The translations under genes and the position numbers were made by a program. This document shows positions 36,589 through 45,181 of a DNA stretch of 64,000 bases, one piece after another. The notes under the pieces were generated by a model. That model was not told the DNA's origin. It saw only the letters and a list, made by a program, of their open reading frames with translations, and searched no databases. Each line of letters opens with the position of its first letter. Position 1 is the first letter of the stretch. Source of the DNA: Salimicrobium halophilum (GTDB lineage: Bacteria; Bacillota; Bacilli; Bacillales; Halobacillaceae); contig NZ_FNEV01000007.1 of the NCBI RefSeq assembly GCF_900100295.1, forward strand, positions 62,001-126,000, given 5' to 3'.

Positions 36589-37469
36589 TGCAGTGGGGAC
36601 AAATCAAAACACTCTTCATTATAAGTTTTCTCCTTCTCGATCTGTTTCTGCTTATGCAGCTGTGGGCGAACCGGGAAAGTGAAGTGATTCAGGAAGTATC
36701 CGAGACGACTCTGGAAGAAGAGCTGAATACGCAGAATATCGATATTTCAGAAGTTCCGACAGAAGCGCCGAATGTGTCCTTCCTGACTGCGAATCCCGGA
36801 GGCTTTTCCGATCAGCAATTGGAAGGGTTTCAGGATAAAGGGAATCAGCAAGTGAATGTATTCAACGACCGGCTATTGGTATCGACGCTTGACGATCCAG
36901 TGGAAATAGACAAAGAGAACATCCAGGAAGAAATATCGGAGATTGTTCCCTTCAGCAATCGTTACTCCTATTGGGGCTGGGATGAAGAAGAATCGACAGC
37001 GTTATTTTTCCAGAAGGCGAATAATCGTACGATTTACTACAATCGTGGCGGTCTCCTTATGATCCGTACGGAAAACGGAGAAATCACCGGATATACAGCG
37101 ACACTGCTTGAAATTCCTGACCAGGAATCGGAAGAAATGCAGCAGGACCTCATCTCACCGATGGATATCGTTTCTCTTCTTTACAACAACGGATATTTGG
37201 AGGAGAATGATAAAATTGAAGACATGACTGTCGGATATTACTCTCTCGTAAATCTTGAACCCGGTCAGGAAAACGGTTCCCAGGTGTTTGCACCGACGTG
37301 GCGGGTTAGAGTCGGAGGAGACTTCTATTTCGTCCATGCAACAAACGGACAGATTCTTACGAATGATGCAGGAGATTTTATTGAAAGAGTTACGGAAGCC
37401 TATGCGAGTCAGCTGAGCTCAAGTACACCTGAGCCGGTCGAACAACAGGAAGAGGAGACGGAGGAATAA
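36588..37469 (+). CDS. yycI: WalK accessory protein WalI (YycI)
   Basis: A 293-residue protein. A membrane anchor (about residues 7-25: TLFIISFLLLDLFLLMQLW) is followed by an extracellular YycI-type domain and a Glu-rich tail (EPVEQQEEETEE). It partners YycH in regulating WalK. The next gene starts on the base after its stop codon. Confidence 0.92.
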   Translation: MQWGQIKTLFIISFLLLDLFLLMQLWANRESEVIQEVSETTLEEELNTQNIDISEVPTEAPNVSFLTANPGGFSDQQLEGFQDKGNQQVNVFNDRLLVSTLDDPVEIDKENIQEEISEIVPFSNRYSYWGWDEEESTALFFQKANNRTIYYNRGGLLMIRTENGEITGYTATLLEIPDQESEEMQQDLISPMDIVSLLYNNGYLEENDKIEDMTVGYYSLVNLEPGQENGSQVFAPTWRVRVGGDFYFVHATNGQILTNDAGDFIERVTEAYASQLSSSTPEPVEQQEEETEE

Positions 37470-38264
37470 ATGAGTCTACGTTTTAGTGTATTAGCTTCAG
37501 GAAGTACAGGAAACGCGTTTTATATCGAATCAGGAGATGAAAAGATTCTGGTGGATGCCGGTCTGTCGGGGAAGAAGATTGAAAATCTTCTCGATCAAGT
37601 ACACGTAGATCCGAAGGAACTCTCACGGATTCTTGTGACCCATGAACATAGTGATCATATCAAGGGGCTCGGGATCATGGCCCGTCGTTATAACCTCCCT
37701 ATTTATGCGAATGAGAAGACGTGGGAAGCGATGGATTCTCAGATCGGAAAGGTACCTCTTGATCAGAAGTTCCACTTTCCAACAGAGAGTGTCCAGACGT
37801 TCGGAGGCATCGACGTAGAGTCGTTCGCCGTCTCCCATGATGCAGCGGATCCGATGTTTTTCACCTTTCATCAGAACGGGAAGAAAGCTGCACTCGTTAC
37901 GGATCTAGGGTACGTATCCGATAAAATCAAAAAAACGGTAGAGAAAGCAGATGCTTATATATTCGAGGCCAACCATGATGTACACATGTTGCGCATGGGA
38001 AAATATCCATGGAGCGTAAAACGCCGGATTCTCGGAGATTCCGGACACGTCTCCAATGAGGATTGCGCTCTGGCGCTTACAGATATACTCGATACCAACA
38101 CGAAACGTGTATACCTTGCTCACTTAAGCCTGGATAACAACATGATCGATCTTGCTAATATGTCGGTAACGAACGTGTTGAAAGAACGAGGATTCGAAGT
38201 GGGTAAGAAGCTGGATGTACTCGATACGTTTCCAGAAGCGGCAACACCGCTCTATGACGTTTAA
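37470..38264 (+). CDS. yycJ: Metallo-beta-lactamase-fold exonuclease WalJ (YycJ)
   Basis: A 264-residue MBL-fold protein with [11 protein letters not shown], the metal motif [10 protein letters not shown], a mid-chain SHDA, EANHD and AHLSLDNN. YycJ proteins are 5'-to-3' DNA exonucleases linked to mismatch repair in Bacillus. No signal peptide. It is the fifth gene of the wal operon. Confidence 0.93.
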   Translation: MSLRFSVLASGSTGNAFYIESGDEKILVDAGLSGKKIENLLDQVHVDPKELSRILVTHEHSDHIKGLGIMARRYNLPIYANEKTWEAMDSQIGKVPLDQKFHFPTESVQTFGGIDVESFAVSHDAADPMFFTFHQNGKKAALVTDLGYVSDKIKKTVEKADAYIFEANHDVHMLRMGKYPWSVKRRILGDSGHVSNEDCALALTDILDTNTKRVYLAHLSLDNNMIDLANMSVTNVLKERGFEVGKKLDVLDTFPEAATPLYDV

Positions 38265-38317
38265 TCGGGGGCTTAAAAAGGAAAGAATAAAAGAAAAAAG
38301 AAAGAAGGTGACAGTGC

Positions 38318-39535
38318 GTGGGGTACTATGATGACCACTCACCGAAAAAGCGTGAGAAGAAAAGGCGCTGGGCTGTTCCTACGCTTGTAGGGCTGGTGCT
38401 TGGAGCTGTACTTGTACTTTTGGCTCTCCCGGCGCTCGTTCAGACAGAAATGCTTCCTTATGACATTACCATTCCGGAAGATGAAAGTGGTCTTACCGAA
38501 GGGGACCAGGGGCTCACCGGCAATACGACCAGAAAGGTGGATGTCGATGTGACGACCCAAATCACCGAGGTGGTAGATAAAGTGAAGCCCTCTGTCGTCG
38601 GTGTCGTGAACATGCAGTCTCAGACGAATTTCTGGGAGCAACCCTCCGACCCTCAACAGGCAGGTATCGGTTCAGGGGTCATATATAAACAGGAAGAAGG
38701 CTCTGCTTACGTGGTAACGAATCATCACGTAATCGAAGGAGCATCAGAGATCGAGGTCGTACTATCGGATGAAACGAGAGTATCGGCCCAACTCGTCGGA
38801 AGTGATGTATTTACAGACCTTGCTGTACTTAAAATGTCGGCAGATAGTGTAGAACATACCATAGAACTTGGCAACTCCGATAACCTGAAAGCAGGAGAAC
38901 CGGCCATCGCCATCGGAAACCCGCTCAGCCTGAATTTCTCCGGTTCTGTAACCAAAGGAATCATCAGCGGCACACAGCGTGCGATTCCTCAGGACTTGAA
39001 TGGAGATGGGATGGAAGACTGGCAGGCTGAAGTGATTCAGACCGATGCAGCAATCAACCCGGGTAATAGTGGTGGGGCTCTGATCAATATCGAAGGACAA
39101 CTCGTCGGTATCAACTCCATGAAGATCGCCCAGTCGGCTGTCGAGGGCATCGGATTCGCTATTCCTATCAATACAGCAACACCGATCATCGAAGAATTGG
39201 AACAATACGGTCAGGTGAACCGTGCTTTCCTCGGTGTCGAAGCTTATGGATTGAACGAAGTTCCTTCTTCCGAGTGGCAGGAGACGCTGAATTTACCGGA
39301 GGAAGTGGAAGGCGGTCTATATCTTCGCAGGGTCAGTCAAATGTCTCCGGCGGCGAAAGCTGGACTGGAACCGATGGATGTCATTACGGAACTCGATGGA
39401 AATGCTGTGACGGACATCATTGAACTGAGAAAGTATCTGTACCGTGAAAAGGATCCTGGAGAAGAGATGGAAATCACTTATTATAGGGACGGGGAAGAGA
39501 ATACCGTCACCGTCACCCTGGCTTCTCAACAATAG
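38318..39535 (+). CDS. htrC: Membrane-anchored HtrA-like serine protease
   Basis: A 405-residue protein with a basic cytoplasmic start, one membrane helix (about 22-42) and a trypsin-like domain: His in VVTNHHVIEG, Asp in DLAVLK, Ser in NPGNSGGALIN. A C-terminal PDZ domain (about 305-400, MSPAAKAGLEPMDVI) follows. It handles misfolded exported proteins. Start GTG, with GAAAGGTGA upstream. It is the last gene of the conserved wal cluster; in B. subtilis rlmH follows directly, but here 8.4 kb intervene. Confidence 0.93.
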   Translation: MGYYDDHSPKKREKKRRWAVPTLVGLVLGAVLVLLALPALVQTEMLPYDITIPEDESGLTEGDQGLTGNTTRKVDVDVTTQITEVVDKVKPSVVGVVNMQSQTNFWEQPSDPQQAGIGSGVIYKQEEGSAYVVTNHHVIEGASEIEVVLSDETRVSAQLVGSDVFTDLAVLKMSADSVEHTIELGNSDNLKAGEPAIAIGNPLSLNFSGSVTKGIISGTQRAIPQDLNGDGMEDWQAEVIQTDAAINPGNSGGALINIEGQLVGINSMKIAQSAVEGIGFAIPINTATPIIEELEQYGQVNRAFLGVEAYGLNEVPSSEWQETLNLPEEVEGGLYLRRVSQMSPAAKAGLEPMDVITELDGNAVTDIIELRKYLYREKDPGEEMEITYYRDGEENTVTVTLASQQ

Positions 39536-39565
39536 TACTATCGAATTTGGAGAAAAACGTGTGTA

Positions 39566-39787
39566 TGTGGATAACATGCATGCGTTTTTTTATGGATTTC
39601 ACTATCCACAAGGTGTGAATAAGGTTATGGATAACTTCTATATATAGTAGGGAACAACCGGTCTGATACCATATACAACTATATGTAATCATGTTTTTGT
39701 GGATAAACTGTGGATGTTTCTGTATAACTTGTGAACAACAGACAGTTCACATGGGTTGTGTATAACCCTGTGGATAAATGTGAGTAA
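39566..39787. promoter_or_regulatory. DnaA-box cluster downstream of htrC
   Basis: Three exact DnaA boxes read TGTGGATAA on the plus strand: 39566-39574, 39698-39706, 39769-39777. One-mismatch boxes lie at 39602-39610 (CTATCCACA), 39626-39634 (TATGGATAA) and 39757-39765 (TGTGTATAA). Weaker ones lie at 39709, 39779 and 39797. The 39.54-39.90 kb stretch has no gene. B. subtilis has a DnaA-box cluster at the matching place, between htrC and yydA (rlmH), that lowers initiation frequency. Confidence 0.75.
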
Positions 39788-39908
39788 CTTGTTCCGTTAT
39801 ACATAATTTTGCAAATAATGATAAGAAAGGAGTTTTTCTTTCTTCTTTCTATAGTGAAAACTTTTCGGCGGGGACGCAGGTAGTTAAGGGTGAAAGGAGG
39901 GCTTGTTG

Positions 39909-40427
39909 ATGTTCGATAAAGAAGGACGCTTGCTCCGTAAAGCGAAAAAAGGAGACCAGCGAGCTTTTAAAAAAATATACGATAAATATGCAGGCTATGC
40001 TCTACGTACAGCCTATGCCATCACCAAAAATGATAGTGACGCGTCGGACGTCGTTCAGGAAACATTCATCAAAGTATATCGTCATCTCGATTCTTATGAT
40101 CCGGGGCGTGAGTTCAAACCGTGGTTTTACCGGATTCTTTTGAATGAAAGCAGGAGACTATTGGCGAAAAGGAAGAAACGGGAGATTCCGGCAGAAGACG
40201 AATTATTTGAAAGGGCGGCTGAAACCTCAGGGGACACGGGAGTCCGGGAAATACTTGATGAACTCGATGAACATCATAGAACCGTTTTAACTCTGAAGTA
40301 TCTGGAAGGTTTTTCGGAAAAAGAGATCGCGGACCTTCTGGAGCTGAATGTGAATACGGTGAAATCGAGGCTCTTCAAGGCAAGAAAAAAGATGCGTGAG
40401 CGGATAGGAGGGGCAGATGATGAGTGA
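39909..40427 (+). CDS. ECF-type RNA polymerase sigma factor
   Basis: A 172-residue sigma-70 factor with region 2 (GDQRAFKKIYDKYAGYALRTAYAITKNDSDASDVVQ, ETFIKVYRHLDSYD) and region 4 (LDELDEHHRTVLTLKYLEGFSEKEIADLLELNVNTVKSRL). The ATG at 39909 is preceded by AAAGGAGGG; two TTG codons just before it are alternatives. TGAAAACTTTTCGG about 45 bp upstream looks like an ECF -35 region and hints at autoregulation, but no clear -10 is seen. It overlaps the next gene, which probably encodes its anti-sigma factor. Confidence 0.88.
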   Translation: MFDKEGRLLRKAKKGDQRAFKKIYDKYAGYALRTAYAITKNDSDASDVVQETFIKVYRHLDSYDPGREFKPWFYRILLNESRRLLAKRKKREIPAEDELFERAAETSGDTGVREILDELDEHHRTVLTLKYLEGFSEKEIADLLELNVNTVKSRLFKARKKMRERIGGADDE

Positions 40428-41142
40428 AAAATTCGAGCGGAAACTAGAGAAACGTCTGAAAGAAGAAACGGACAACATGGAAAAGCAGAAACAGGAGACG
40501 TGGAGCCGGATCGAATCTGAACTTTTCACCGGAGAAACGAAAAAGAAACGGACCCCGTGGGTGGCTACAGCTGTGGCTGCTACCCTTATTCTTCTGATTG
40601 TTGCTGCATCTATTCCGGATCTCAGGCAGCCGGTGGTGAATAGTGTGAAAGAATTGTTTGTGGAAGAAAAAGAACAGAATATAAATATCGAAGGACAGGA
40701 AGAAGAAACGGATGTTCAGCGGAATGCTGATGAAGAATGGAACTATGTCATTTACGTCGATGAAGACAGGTACCGTCTTGAAGAAGGGGAAGGCGTCGAC
40801 CGGATCATTCCTGCCACAGAACTCGGGGAAGCGTACCCGGAGGTTTCCATGATGATAACTGAAACGGAAGCGACGCCGGGGGAAATTGAAAGTGAAATGA
40901 CAGAGACATACCCGGATTACTCGATCGAGTCGGAACAAGTGACAACGCCGCAGGAGGCTACAGAACTTCGAGCGGTGCCGCAGGGAGCTACGGAGTGGAA
41001 TACACCGATTTACCGATGGTACGTCATCGAGGGAGAAACGACCTATGTCGTGAAACAGAATTACTTTCTCGAAGCAGCGGAAGGGCACGGGGCGAGATTC
41101 GATGCCATGCTTGAAACGTTTGAAATAGTCGAAGAAGAATAA
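40417..41142 (+). CDS. Probable membrane-bound anti-sigma factor
   Basis: A 241-residue protein. A highly charged cytoplasmic N terminus (about 1-48, predicted helical, FERKLEKRLKEETDNMEKQ) is followed by one membrane helix (about 51-69) and an acidic extracellular domain of unknown fold ending in YVVKQNYFLEAAEGHGARFDAML. The 11-bp overlap with the sigma gene and this layout suggest it holds the sigma factor at the membrane until a surface signal arrives. No ZAS Cys/His motif is seen. ATG at 40417 or 40420. Confidence 0.65.
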   Translation: MMSEKFERKLEKRLKEETDNMEKQKQETWSRIESELFTGETKKKRTPWVATAVAATLILLIVAASIPDLRQPVVNSVKELFVEEKEQNINIEGQEEETDVQRNADEEWNYVIYVDEDRYRLEEGEGVDRIIPATELGEAYPEVSMMITETEATPGEIESEMTETYPDYSIESEQVTTPQEATELRAVPQGATEWNTPIYRWYVIEGETTYVVKQNYFLEAAEGHGARFDAMLETFEIVEEE

Positions 41143-41150
41143 CGAGGACC

Positions 41151-41195
41151 GAAGTGAGTCAGTTTTCAGGAAAGAAGCTGACTCGCTTCTTTTTG
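41151..41195 (+). terminator. Terminator of the sigma/anti-sigma unit
   Basis: GAAGTGAGTCAG pairs with CTGACTCGCTTC (one mismatch), followed by five T. Confidence 0.85.
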
Positions 41196-41278
41196 TCGGG
41201 AGTTGGAAGGAGCCCATTTTTCATGAATATCCCCTGATTTGTATAGTATGATAATAGTAACCAAAGGGGGACTCGCGC

Positions 41279-42517
41279 GTGAAAAAAAGATTTCTGTTTT
41301 GGACAGGTGCTGGCTACATCATTTATGCGGCTCTTGTTTTTCTATATCTTTTCGTATGGACAGACCCCGGAGTTCCGGCTGCCTTCCAGGGAAGTGCCGC
41401 TGATCCTTCAACATTCATGACCCAGCGGGAACAGCTTCTCAGCCAGGAATATTCGAGGTATCAGAACCTATTGTATCTTCTCTCGCTGCCGATAGACTGG
41501 ATCATTTACGCCGTGATTCTCGTTTTCGGTCTGTCTTATAGTCTGAAGAAAGCGTCCCTGGGCAAATTGCCGCTCTACGTGTTGTTTTTATCGGCGATCA
41601 CATGGCTGTTAACTCTCCCTATCAGCTATATCTCCCGTCGCCTCTCGCTCGATTACGGCGTATCCATCGAACCGTTTTCGAAATGGATGAGGGACAACCT
41701 TGTAAGCTTCTGGATCGACACGCTGATGATGGTGCTTGTCGTCTTCGTCCTGTACTGGCTGATCCGCCGCTTCCCTAAAAGATGGTGGCTGTATGCCTGG
41801 CTTATGCTCGTTCCATTCATGGCTTTTCTGATGTATATCCAGCCGGTAGTCATCGATCCGCTTTACAATGACTTCAACCGGCTCACGAACCCTGAGCTCG
41901 AGGAGAGTATCCTTCAGTTGGCAGATCAGGCAGGGGTTCCTGCAGAACGGGTGTTTGAAGTGAACAAATCCCAGGAGACGAATGCGCTCAATGCTTACGT
42001 GAACGGCATCGGAGATAACTTGAGAATCGTACTGTGGGATACGACCTTGAACAAATTATCGGAAGAAGAAGTGCTTTTCATCATGGCTCATGAAATCGGT
42101 CATTATGTGAAAAATCATCTGATGAAGTCGCTTCTCGGCGTCCTTGGGGGAAGCCTCCTGGGATTGTATGCGGTATACCGGCTGCTTCCGGTTGTGCTTA
42201 GAAAATGGGGGGAAGCATGGAAAATCGAAGGTCCTTCCGATTTCGCTTCTCTGCCTGCTGTGCTCCTATTGCTGTCTCTATTCACTTTTATCGCTCAGCC
42301 GGTGGAAATGGCTGTGTCACGTCAGGCAGAAGAAGCGGCGGATGCATATGCTATCGATCTGCAACCGGATACAGAGGCGGCGATCGGCGCTTTCCAGCAA
42401 CTGACGGTGAGCGGACTCTCCGATGTGAATCCGCCGACGCTCATCAAATACTTGCGTTATGGACATCCGACGATGCTTGAGAGACTCTCGATGCTTATCG
42501 ATGAAAAAGGGTCATGA
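41279..42517 (+). CDS. M48-family membrane metalloprotease (Ste24/HtpX-like)
   Basis: A 412-residue protein with four to five N-terminal helices and a catalytic zinc site HEIGH (about residue 271, FIMAHEIGHYVKNHL). The third ligand is probably in SRQAEEAADAYAIDL, and a C-terminal HPTMLERLSML is the typical Ste24-family end. It probably cleaves membrane or CAAX-like substrates in quality control. Start GTG, with AAAGGGGG 8 nt upstream. The stop codon overlaps an ATG (ATGA) of the downstream reading frame. Confidence 0.87.
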   Translation: MKKRFLFWTGAGYIIYAALVFLYLFVWTDPGVPAAFQGSAADPSTFMTQREQLLSQEYSRYQNLLYLLSLPIDWIIYAVILVFGLSYSLKKASLGKLPLYVLFLSAITWLLTLPISYISRRLSLDYGVSIEPFSKWMRDNLVSFWIDTLMMVLVVFVLYWLIRRFPKRWWLYAWLMLVPFMAFLMYIQPVVIDPLYNDFNRLTNPELEESILQLADQAGVPAERVFEVNKSQETNALNAYVNGIGDNLRIVLWDTTLNKLSEEEVLFIMAHEIGHYVKNHLMKSLLGVLGGSLLGLYAVYRLLPVVLRKWGEAWKIEGPSDFASLPAVLLLLSLFTFIAQPVEMAVSRQAEEAADAYAIDLQPDTEAAIGAFQQLTVSGLSDVNPPTLIKYLRYGHPTMLERLSMLIDEKGS

Positions 42518-42660
42518 TCCAGGCTTTCTCCCTGCGCATCAGCTCCCTTCTTTTCACCTTGGGAATCTTCTGTTTGCGGGTCGGGACGCTTCTTGCCAGG
42601 TTTAGTTCGCCTCAGGAAAAGGAAAATAGAGGAACAGAAACTGTGGAGGAGGCGAAACCA

Positions 42661-43284
42661 TTGAGTAATGTGAACGTATTATTTCTGAATGCGTCCTTGA
42701 AAGGGTCCGATCAGGATTCGAACACGAAGGTACTGATAGAAGAAGTCTCAGAAATCATGGAAAAAGAAGGAGCGTCCGTCGAAGAACTTCGTCTGGCCGA
42801 TTACAACATCAAGTTCGGCATGCAGCCGGACATGGGCAACGGTGATGAGTGGCCCAAGATTTTTGCAAAAGTGAAAGAGGCGGATGTGCTGATTGTCGGA
42901 ACACCACTTTGGATCGGAGAGAAGAGTAGTGTGGCCAATCTGGCGATGGAACGTTTGTATGCCTCCAGCAGTGAAACCGAGGAGAATGGCCAGTCCATCT
43001 ACTACAATAAGGTCGGCGGAGCGGTTATCACCGGTAACGAAGATGGTGCGAAACATGCAGCGGCATCCATTCTTTACGGCTTATCACACATCGGCTTTGT
43101 CGTTCCGCCTAACGTGGACGCTTACTGGGTCGGTGAAGCGGGACCGGGACCATCCTATATGGATACGGATCGTGACAATGAGTTCACCAGGTCCCATGTG
43201 AAGATGCTCGCGTACAATACGCTTCATCTGGCGCGTATATTGAAAGAGAATCCTATTCCGCCGGAAGGAAACGTGATGGAATAA
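42661..43284 (+). CDS. Flavodoxin-fold NAD(P)H-dependent FMN reductase
   Basis: A 207-residue flavodoxin-like protein with the FMN-binding start VNVLFLNASLKGSDQDSNT, VLIVGTPLWIGEKSSVANLAMERLYA and a VITGNEDGAKHAAASILYGL stretch. The TTG at 42661 is preceded by GGAGGAGG at 8 nt and gives the family's normal length. The frame is open back to an ATG at 42514 that overlaps the M48 stop and would add a hydrophobic helix and linker of 49 residues. A membrane-anchored form is therefore possible. Confidence 0.75.
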   Translation: MSNVNVLFLNASLKGSDQDSNTKVLIEEVSEIMEKEGASVEELRLADYNIKFGMQPDMGNGDEWPKIFAKVKEADVLIVGTPLWIGEKSSVANLAMERLYASSSETEENGQSIYYNKVGGAVITGNEDGAKHAAASILYGLSHIGFVVPPNVDAYWVGEAGPGPSYMDTDRDNEFTRSHVKMLAYNTLHLARILKENPIPPEGNVME

Positions 43285-43290
43285 GGGTAT

Positions 43291-43321
43291 GAGGCCGGCC
43301 GTGGGTGCCGGTCTTTTTTTG
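43291..43321 (+). terminator. Terminator of the M48/flavodoxin unit
   Basis: GGCCGGC pairs with GCCGGTC around CGTGGGT, followed by eight T. Confidence 0.85.
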
Positions 43322-43460
43322 TCTGTGGAAGTGTGTTGATGGTTTTCGGACCTGGAGCGGTTTTTTACGGACGTTCGACAGGATTCGACAGTCATTTGCG
43401 GACTAGCATGAGGTTTCTGAGGACCTGAAGATAAATTTCGCGGAGAGACGTAGGATTTCT
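43322..43460. repeat. Degenerate intergenic element with iterated CGGAC/TCGACA words
   Basis: No gene is visible in this part of the 398-bp gap before hisS. It contains TTTTCGGACCTGG, TTTACGGACG, TTCGACAGGATTCGACAG, TTTGCGGACTAG and TGAGGACCTGAAG. The repeated short words recall the elements at 2420, 5041 and 32125, but the sequence is different and no second copy is present. Confidence 0.3.
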
Positions 43461-43514
43461 TCTGTTCCAATTTCCGACCTCCTATGATAAAGTATGTTCA
43501 ACGAGGTGAGCAGC

Positions 43515-43559
43515 ATGTCTATATCAATCTGCACACAACTCCATCACCATATCGACTAG
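43515..43559 (+). CDS. Histidine-rich leader peptide upstream of hisS
   Basis: This 14-codon frame (ATG at 43515, TAG at 43557) encodes MSISICTQLHHHID, with three consecutive His codons CAT CAC CAT (43542-43550). GAGGTGAG lies about 5 nt before the ATG, and a TATGAT -10-like box lies at 43483-43488. It is followed by a strong hairpin that begins at its stop codon and by a terminator just before hisS. It is therefore a likely sensor of charged tRNA-His. It is too short for automatic gene calling. Confidence 0.75.
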   Translation: MSISICTQLHHHID

Positions 43560-43600
43560 TCTTGCTATCCGTTTTTGAAAAAACGCACATAGGAAGGCTA
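43557..43600 (+). promoter_or_regulatory. Leader hairpin starting at the leader-peptide stop codon
   Basis: TAGTCTTGCTAT (43557-43568) and ATAGGAAGGCTA (43589-43600) pair at 11 of 12 positions. Inside, CGTTTTT (43570-43576) pairs with AAAAACG (43579-43585). A ribosome at the leader stop codon would keep this hairpin open, so it can report leader translation. Confidence 0.7.
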
Positions 43601-43609
43601 TTTATAATG

Positions 43610-43656
43610 AACCGCATTTGATGATTTCCATACCCTTTCATCAGGTGCGGTTTTTT
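43610..43656 (+). terminator. Attenuator-type terminator before hisS
   Basis: AACCGCATTTGATGA (43610-43624) pairs without interruption with TCATCAGGTGCGGTT (43638-43652), using two G-U pairs. Further T residues follow. It lies 28 bp upstream of the hisS start and after a leader peptide, so it should control read-through into hisS. H1's AAAACGCAC can alternatively pair with GTGCGGTTTT of the 3' arm, with one bulge. Confidence 0.85.
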
Positions 43657-43683
43657 GTTTATCAAATTTCAGAGGAGGAAAAA

Positions 43684-44898
43684 ATGATGCGAAATGTAAA
43701 AGGGACACGTGATTATCTGCCACAGGATGAGATGCTGAAGAGAAAGGTGAAACAGACGCTGGAGGAGACGTTCCGCCGCTACGGCTGCAAACCGATGGAG
43801 ACACCGATATTGAATGAAACGGAGCTTCTCGCTTCTAAATATGCAGGCGGCGACGAAATTCTGGAGGAGATGTACAGGCTGACGGACAGAGGGGAAAGGG
43901 ATCTGGCGCTCCGCTATGATCTGACCATTCCTTTTGCGAAAGTGATCGCTATGAACCCGACACTTCCGATGCCTTTGAAACGATACGAAATCGGCAAAGT
44001 GTTCCGCGACGGACCTATCAAAACCGGGCGCCTGCGCGAATTCACCCAGTGCGATGTCGATATCGCAGGCGTAGAATCCGTGATAGCCGAAGCGGAATTG
44101 ATGGCAATGGCCGTCGATGCTTTTGAAAAACTCGGGCTTTCCGTAACGGTAGTGTACAACAATCGAAAAGTACTGACAGGCGTTCTTGAAGCTTGTGGAA
44201 TAGGCAAAGAAAAGATGACGACAGTAATTCAGACAATCGATAAACTTGAAAAACTGGGATCCGGCAATGTGAGAAACGAATTGAAACGAAAAGGAATAGA
44301 GGAAGAAGTCATTACTCGTATCTTCACGACTCTTGAACAAGGGATCGGTGAGTATAACGGGGAAGGAACCGGGGAACTACGTGACTTGAAGGAGTATCTC
44401 GACTACCTGGGAGTAGCCGATAATTGCCGCTTCGAGTTATCGCTGGCGAGAGGGCTAGACATTTATACAGGAACGGTCTACGAGATCTTCCTCAATGAAG
44501 GGGCGATTGCTTCGAGCATCGGAAGTGGCGGACGCTATGATAATGCGGTCGCCGGTCTTGTCGGGACGGAGGACGCGTTTCCGACAGTCGGGATTTCCTT
44601 CGGTCTTGACGTTATTTTTGCAGCTATGGAAAATCAGGCAGAGCAAAAGAGTGATATCGACTACTGGATCGTTCCCATGAACCAGGAAAAGGAAGCGTTG
44701 AAGGTCGCCCAACAATTGCGGCAGGAAGGGAATAATGTCGAGGTGGACTTCTCCGGACGTAAAATCGGAAAAGCGATGAAACGGGCTGATAAAGAAGGAG
44801 CGCAGTATGTCATTGTTGTCGGGGAAGAAGAAGTGGAAAGCAGAATGGTGCAAGTAAAAAATATGAGGGACGGAGAAACGATAGAAAAAAAGATTTGA
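43684..44898 (+). CDS. hisS: Histidyl-tRNA synthetase
   Basis: A 404-residue class II synthetase. Motif 1/2 region (NVKGTRDYLPQDEMLKR, YRLTDRGERDLALRYDLTIPFAKV, KRYEIGKVFRDGPIKTGRLREFTQCDVDI), the HisRS signature ARGLDIYTGTVYEIF, motif 3 GSGGRYDNAV..FPTVGISFGLD and a C-terminal anticodon-binding domain (about 320-404) are all present. It is therefore a true synthetase and not HisZ. It is somewhat shorter than usual HisRS (about 420). Bacillales normally keep hisS beside aspS, so this may be a second copy. ATG at 43684 with AGAGGAGG upstream. Confidence 0.9.
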   Translation: MMRNVKGTRDYLPQDEMLKRKVKQTLEETFRRYGCKPMETPILNETELLASKYAGGDEILEEMYRLTDRGERDLALRYDLTIPFAKVIAMNPTLPMPLKRYEIGKVFRDGPIKTGRLREFTQCDVDIAGVESVIAEAELMAMAVDAFEKLGLSVTVVYNNRKVLTGVLEACGIGKEKMTTVIQTIDKLEKLGSGNVRNELKRKGIEEEVITRIFTTLEQGIGEYNGEGTGELRDLKEYLDYLGVADNCRFELSLARGLDIYTGTVYEIFLNEGAIASSIGSGGRYDNAVAGLVGTEDAFPTVGISFGLDVIFAAMENQAEQKSDIDYWIVPMNQEKEALKVAQQLRQEGNNVEVDFSGRKIGKAMKRADKEGAQYVIVVGEEEVESRMVQVKNMRDGETIEKKI

Positions 44899-45125
44899 AA
44901 TGAAAGTATGCATCCTTTAGGAAATTCACGTCTCTTATAGTAAATAGTCGTATGAAAAAGGAATTAGTTCATTTTTAACATTTTCCGACCTTTTCTACTT
45001 ACTTTTGACTTTAAATGACCAAATTCCCTTCTTTATGAAAGCCGTATTTTATTTACATGTTTCACTTTAATGAAAAGAGGCTAAGTACCCGATAATTGGA
45101 CCTCTGGGAATATTTTTCATGTTTG

Positions 45126-45141
45126 TGTAAGCGGGCTTACA
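45126..45141. promoter_or_regulatory. Perfect palindrome upstream of the SLH protein gene
   Basis: TGTAAGC (45126-45132), GG, GCTTACA (45135-45141) is a perfect 7-2-7 inverted repeat about 40 bp before the start codon. It resembles a cre site (TGTAAGCGCTTACA) but has two extra central bases. The bound regulator is unknown. The rest of the 283-bp gap shows no other clear site. Confidence 0.4.
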
Positions 45142-45181
45142 TAGAACAGTCCCCCCGGTTCAAAATAGAGGAGGGATTTAT

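Noticed and set aside
39566-39787. Chromosomal origin (oriC)
   Set aside because: DnaA boxes are present, but there is no dnaA or dnaN gene and no clear unwinding element. Gene order places oriC to the left of the window.
43461-43683. T-box riboswitch in front of hisS
   Set aside because: No AGGGUGGNACCGCG-type antiterminator sequence and no specifier loop could be found; the leader peptide with three His codons explains the terminator better.
45126-45141. cre site (CcpA)
   Set aside because: The palindrome has two extra central bases compared with the 14-bp cre consensus.
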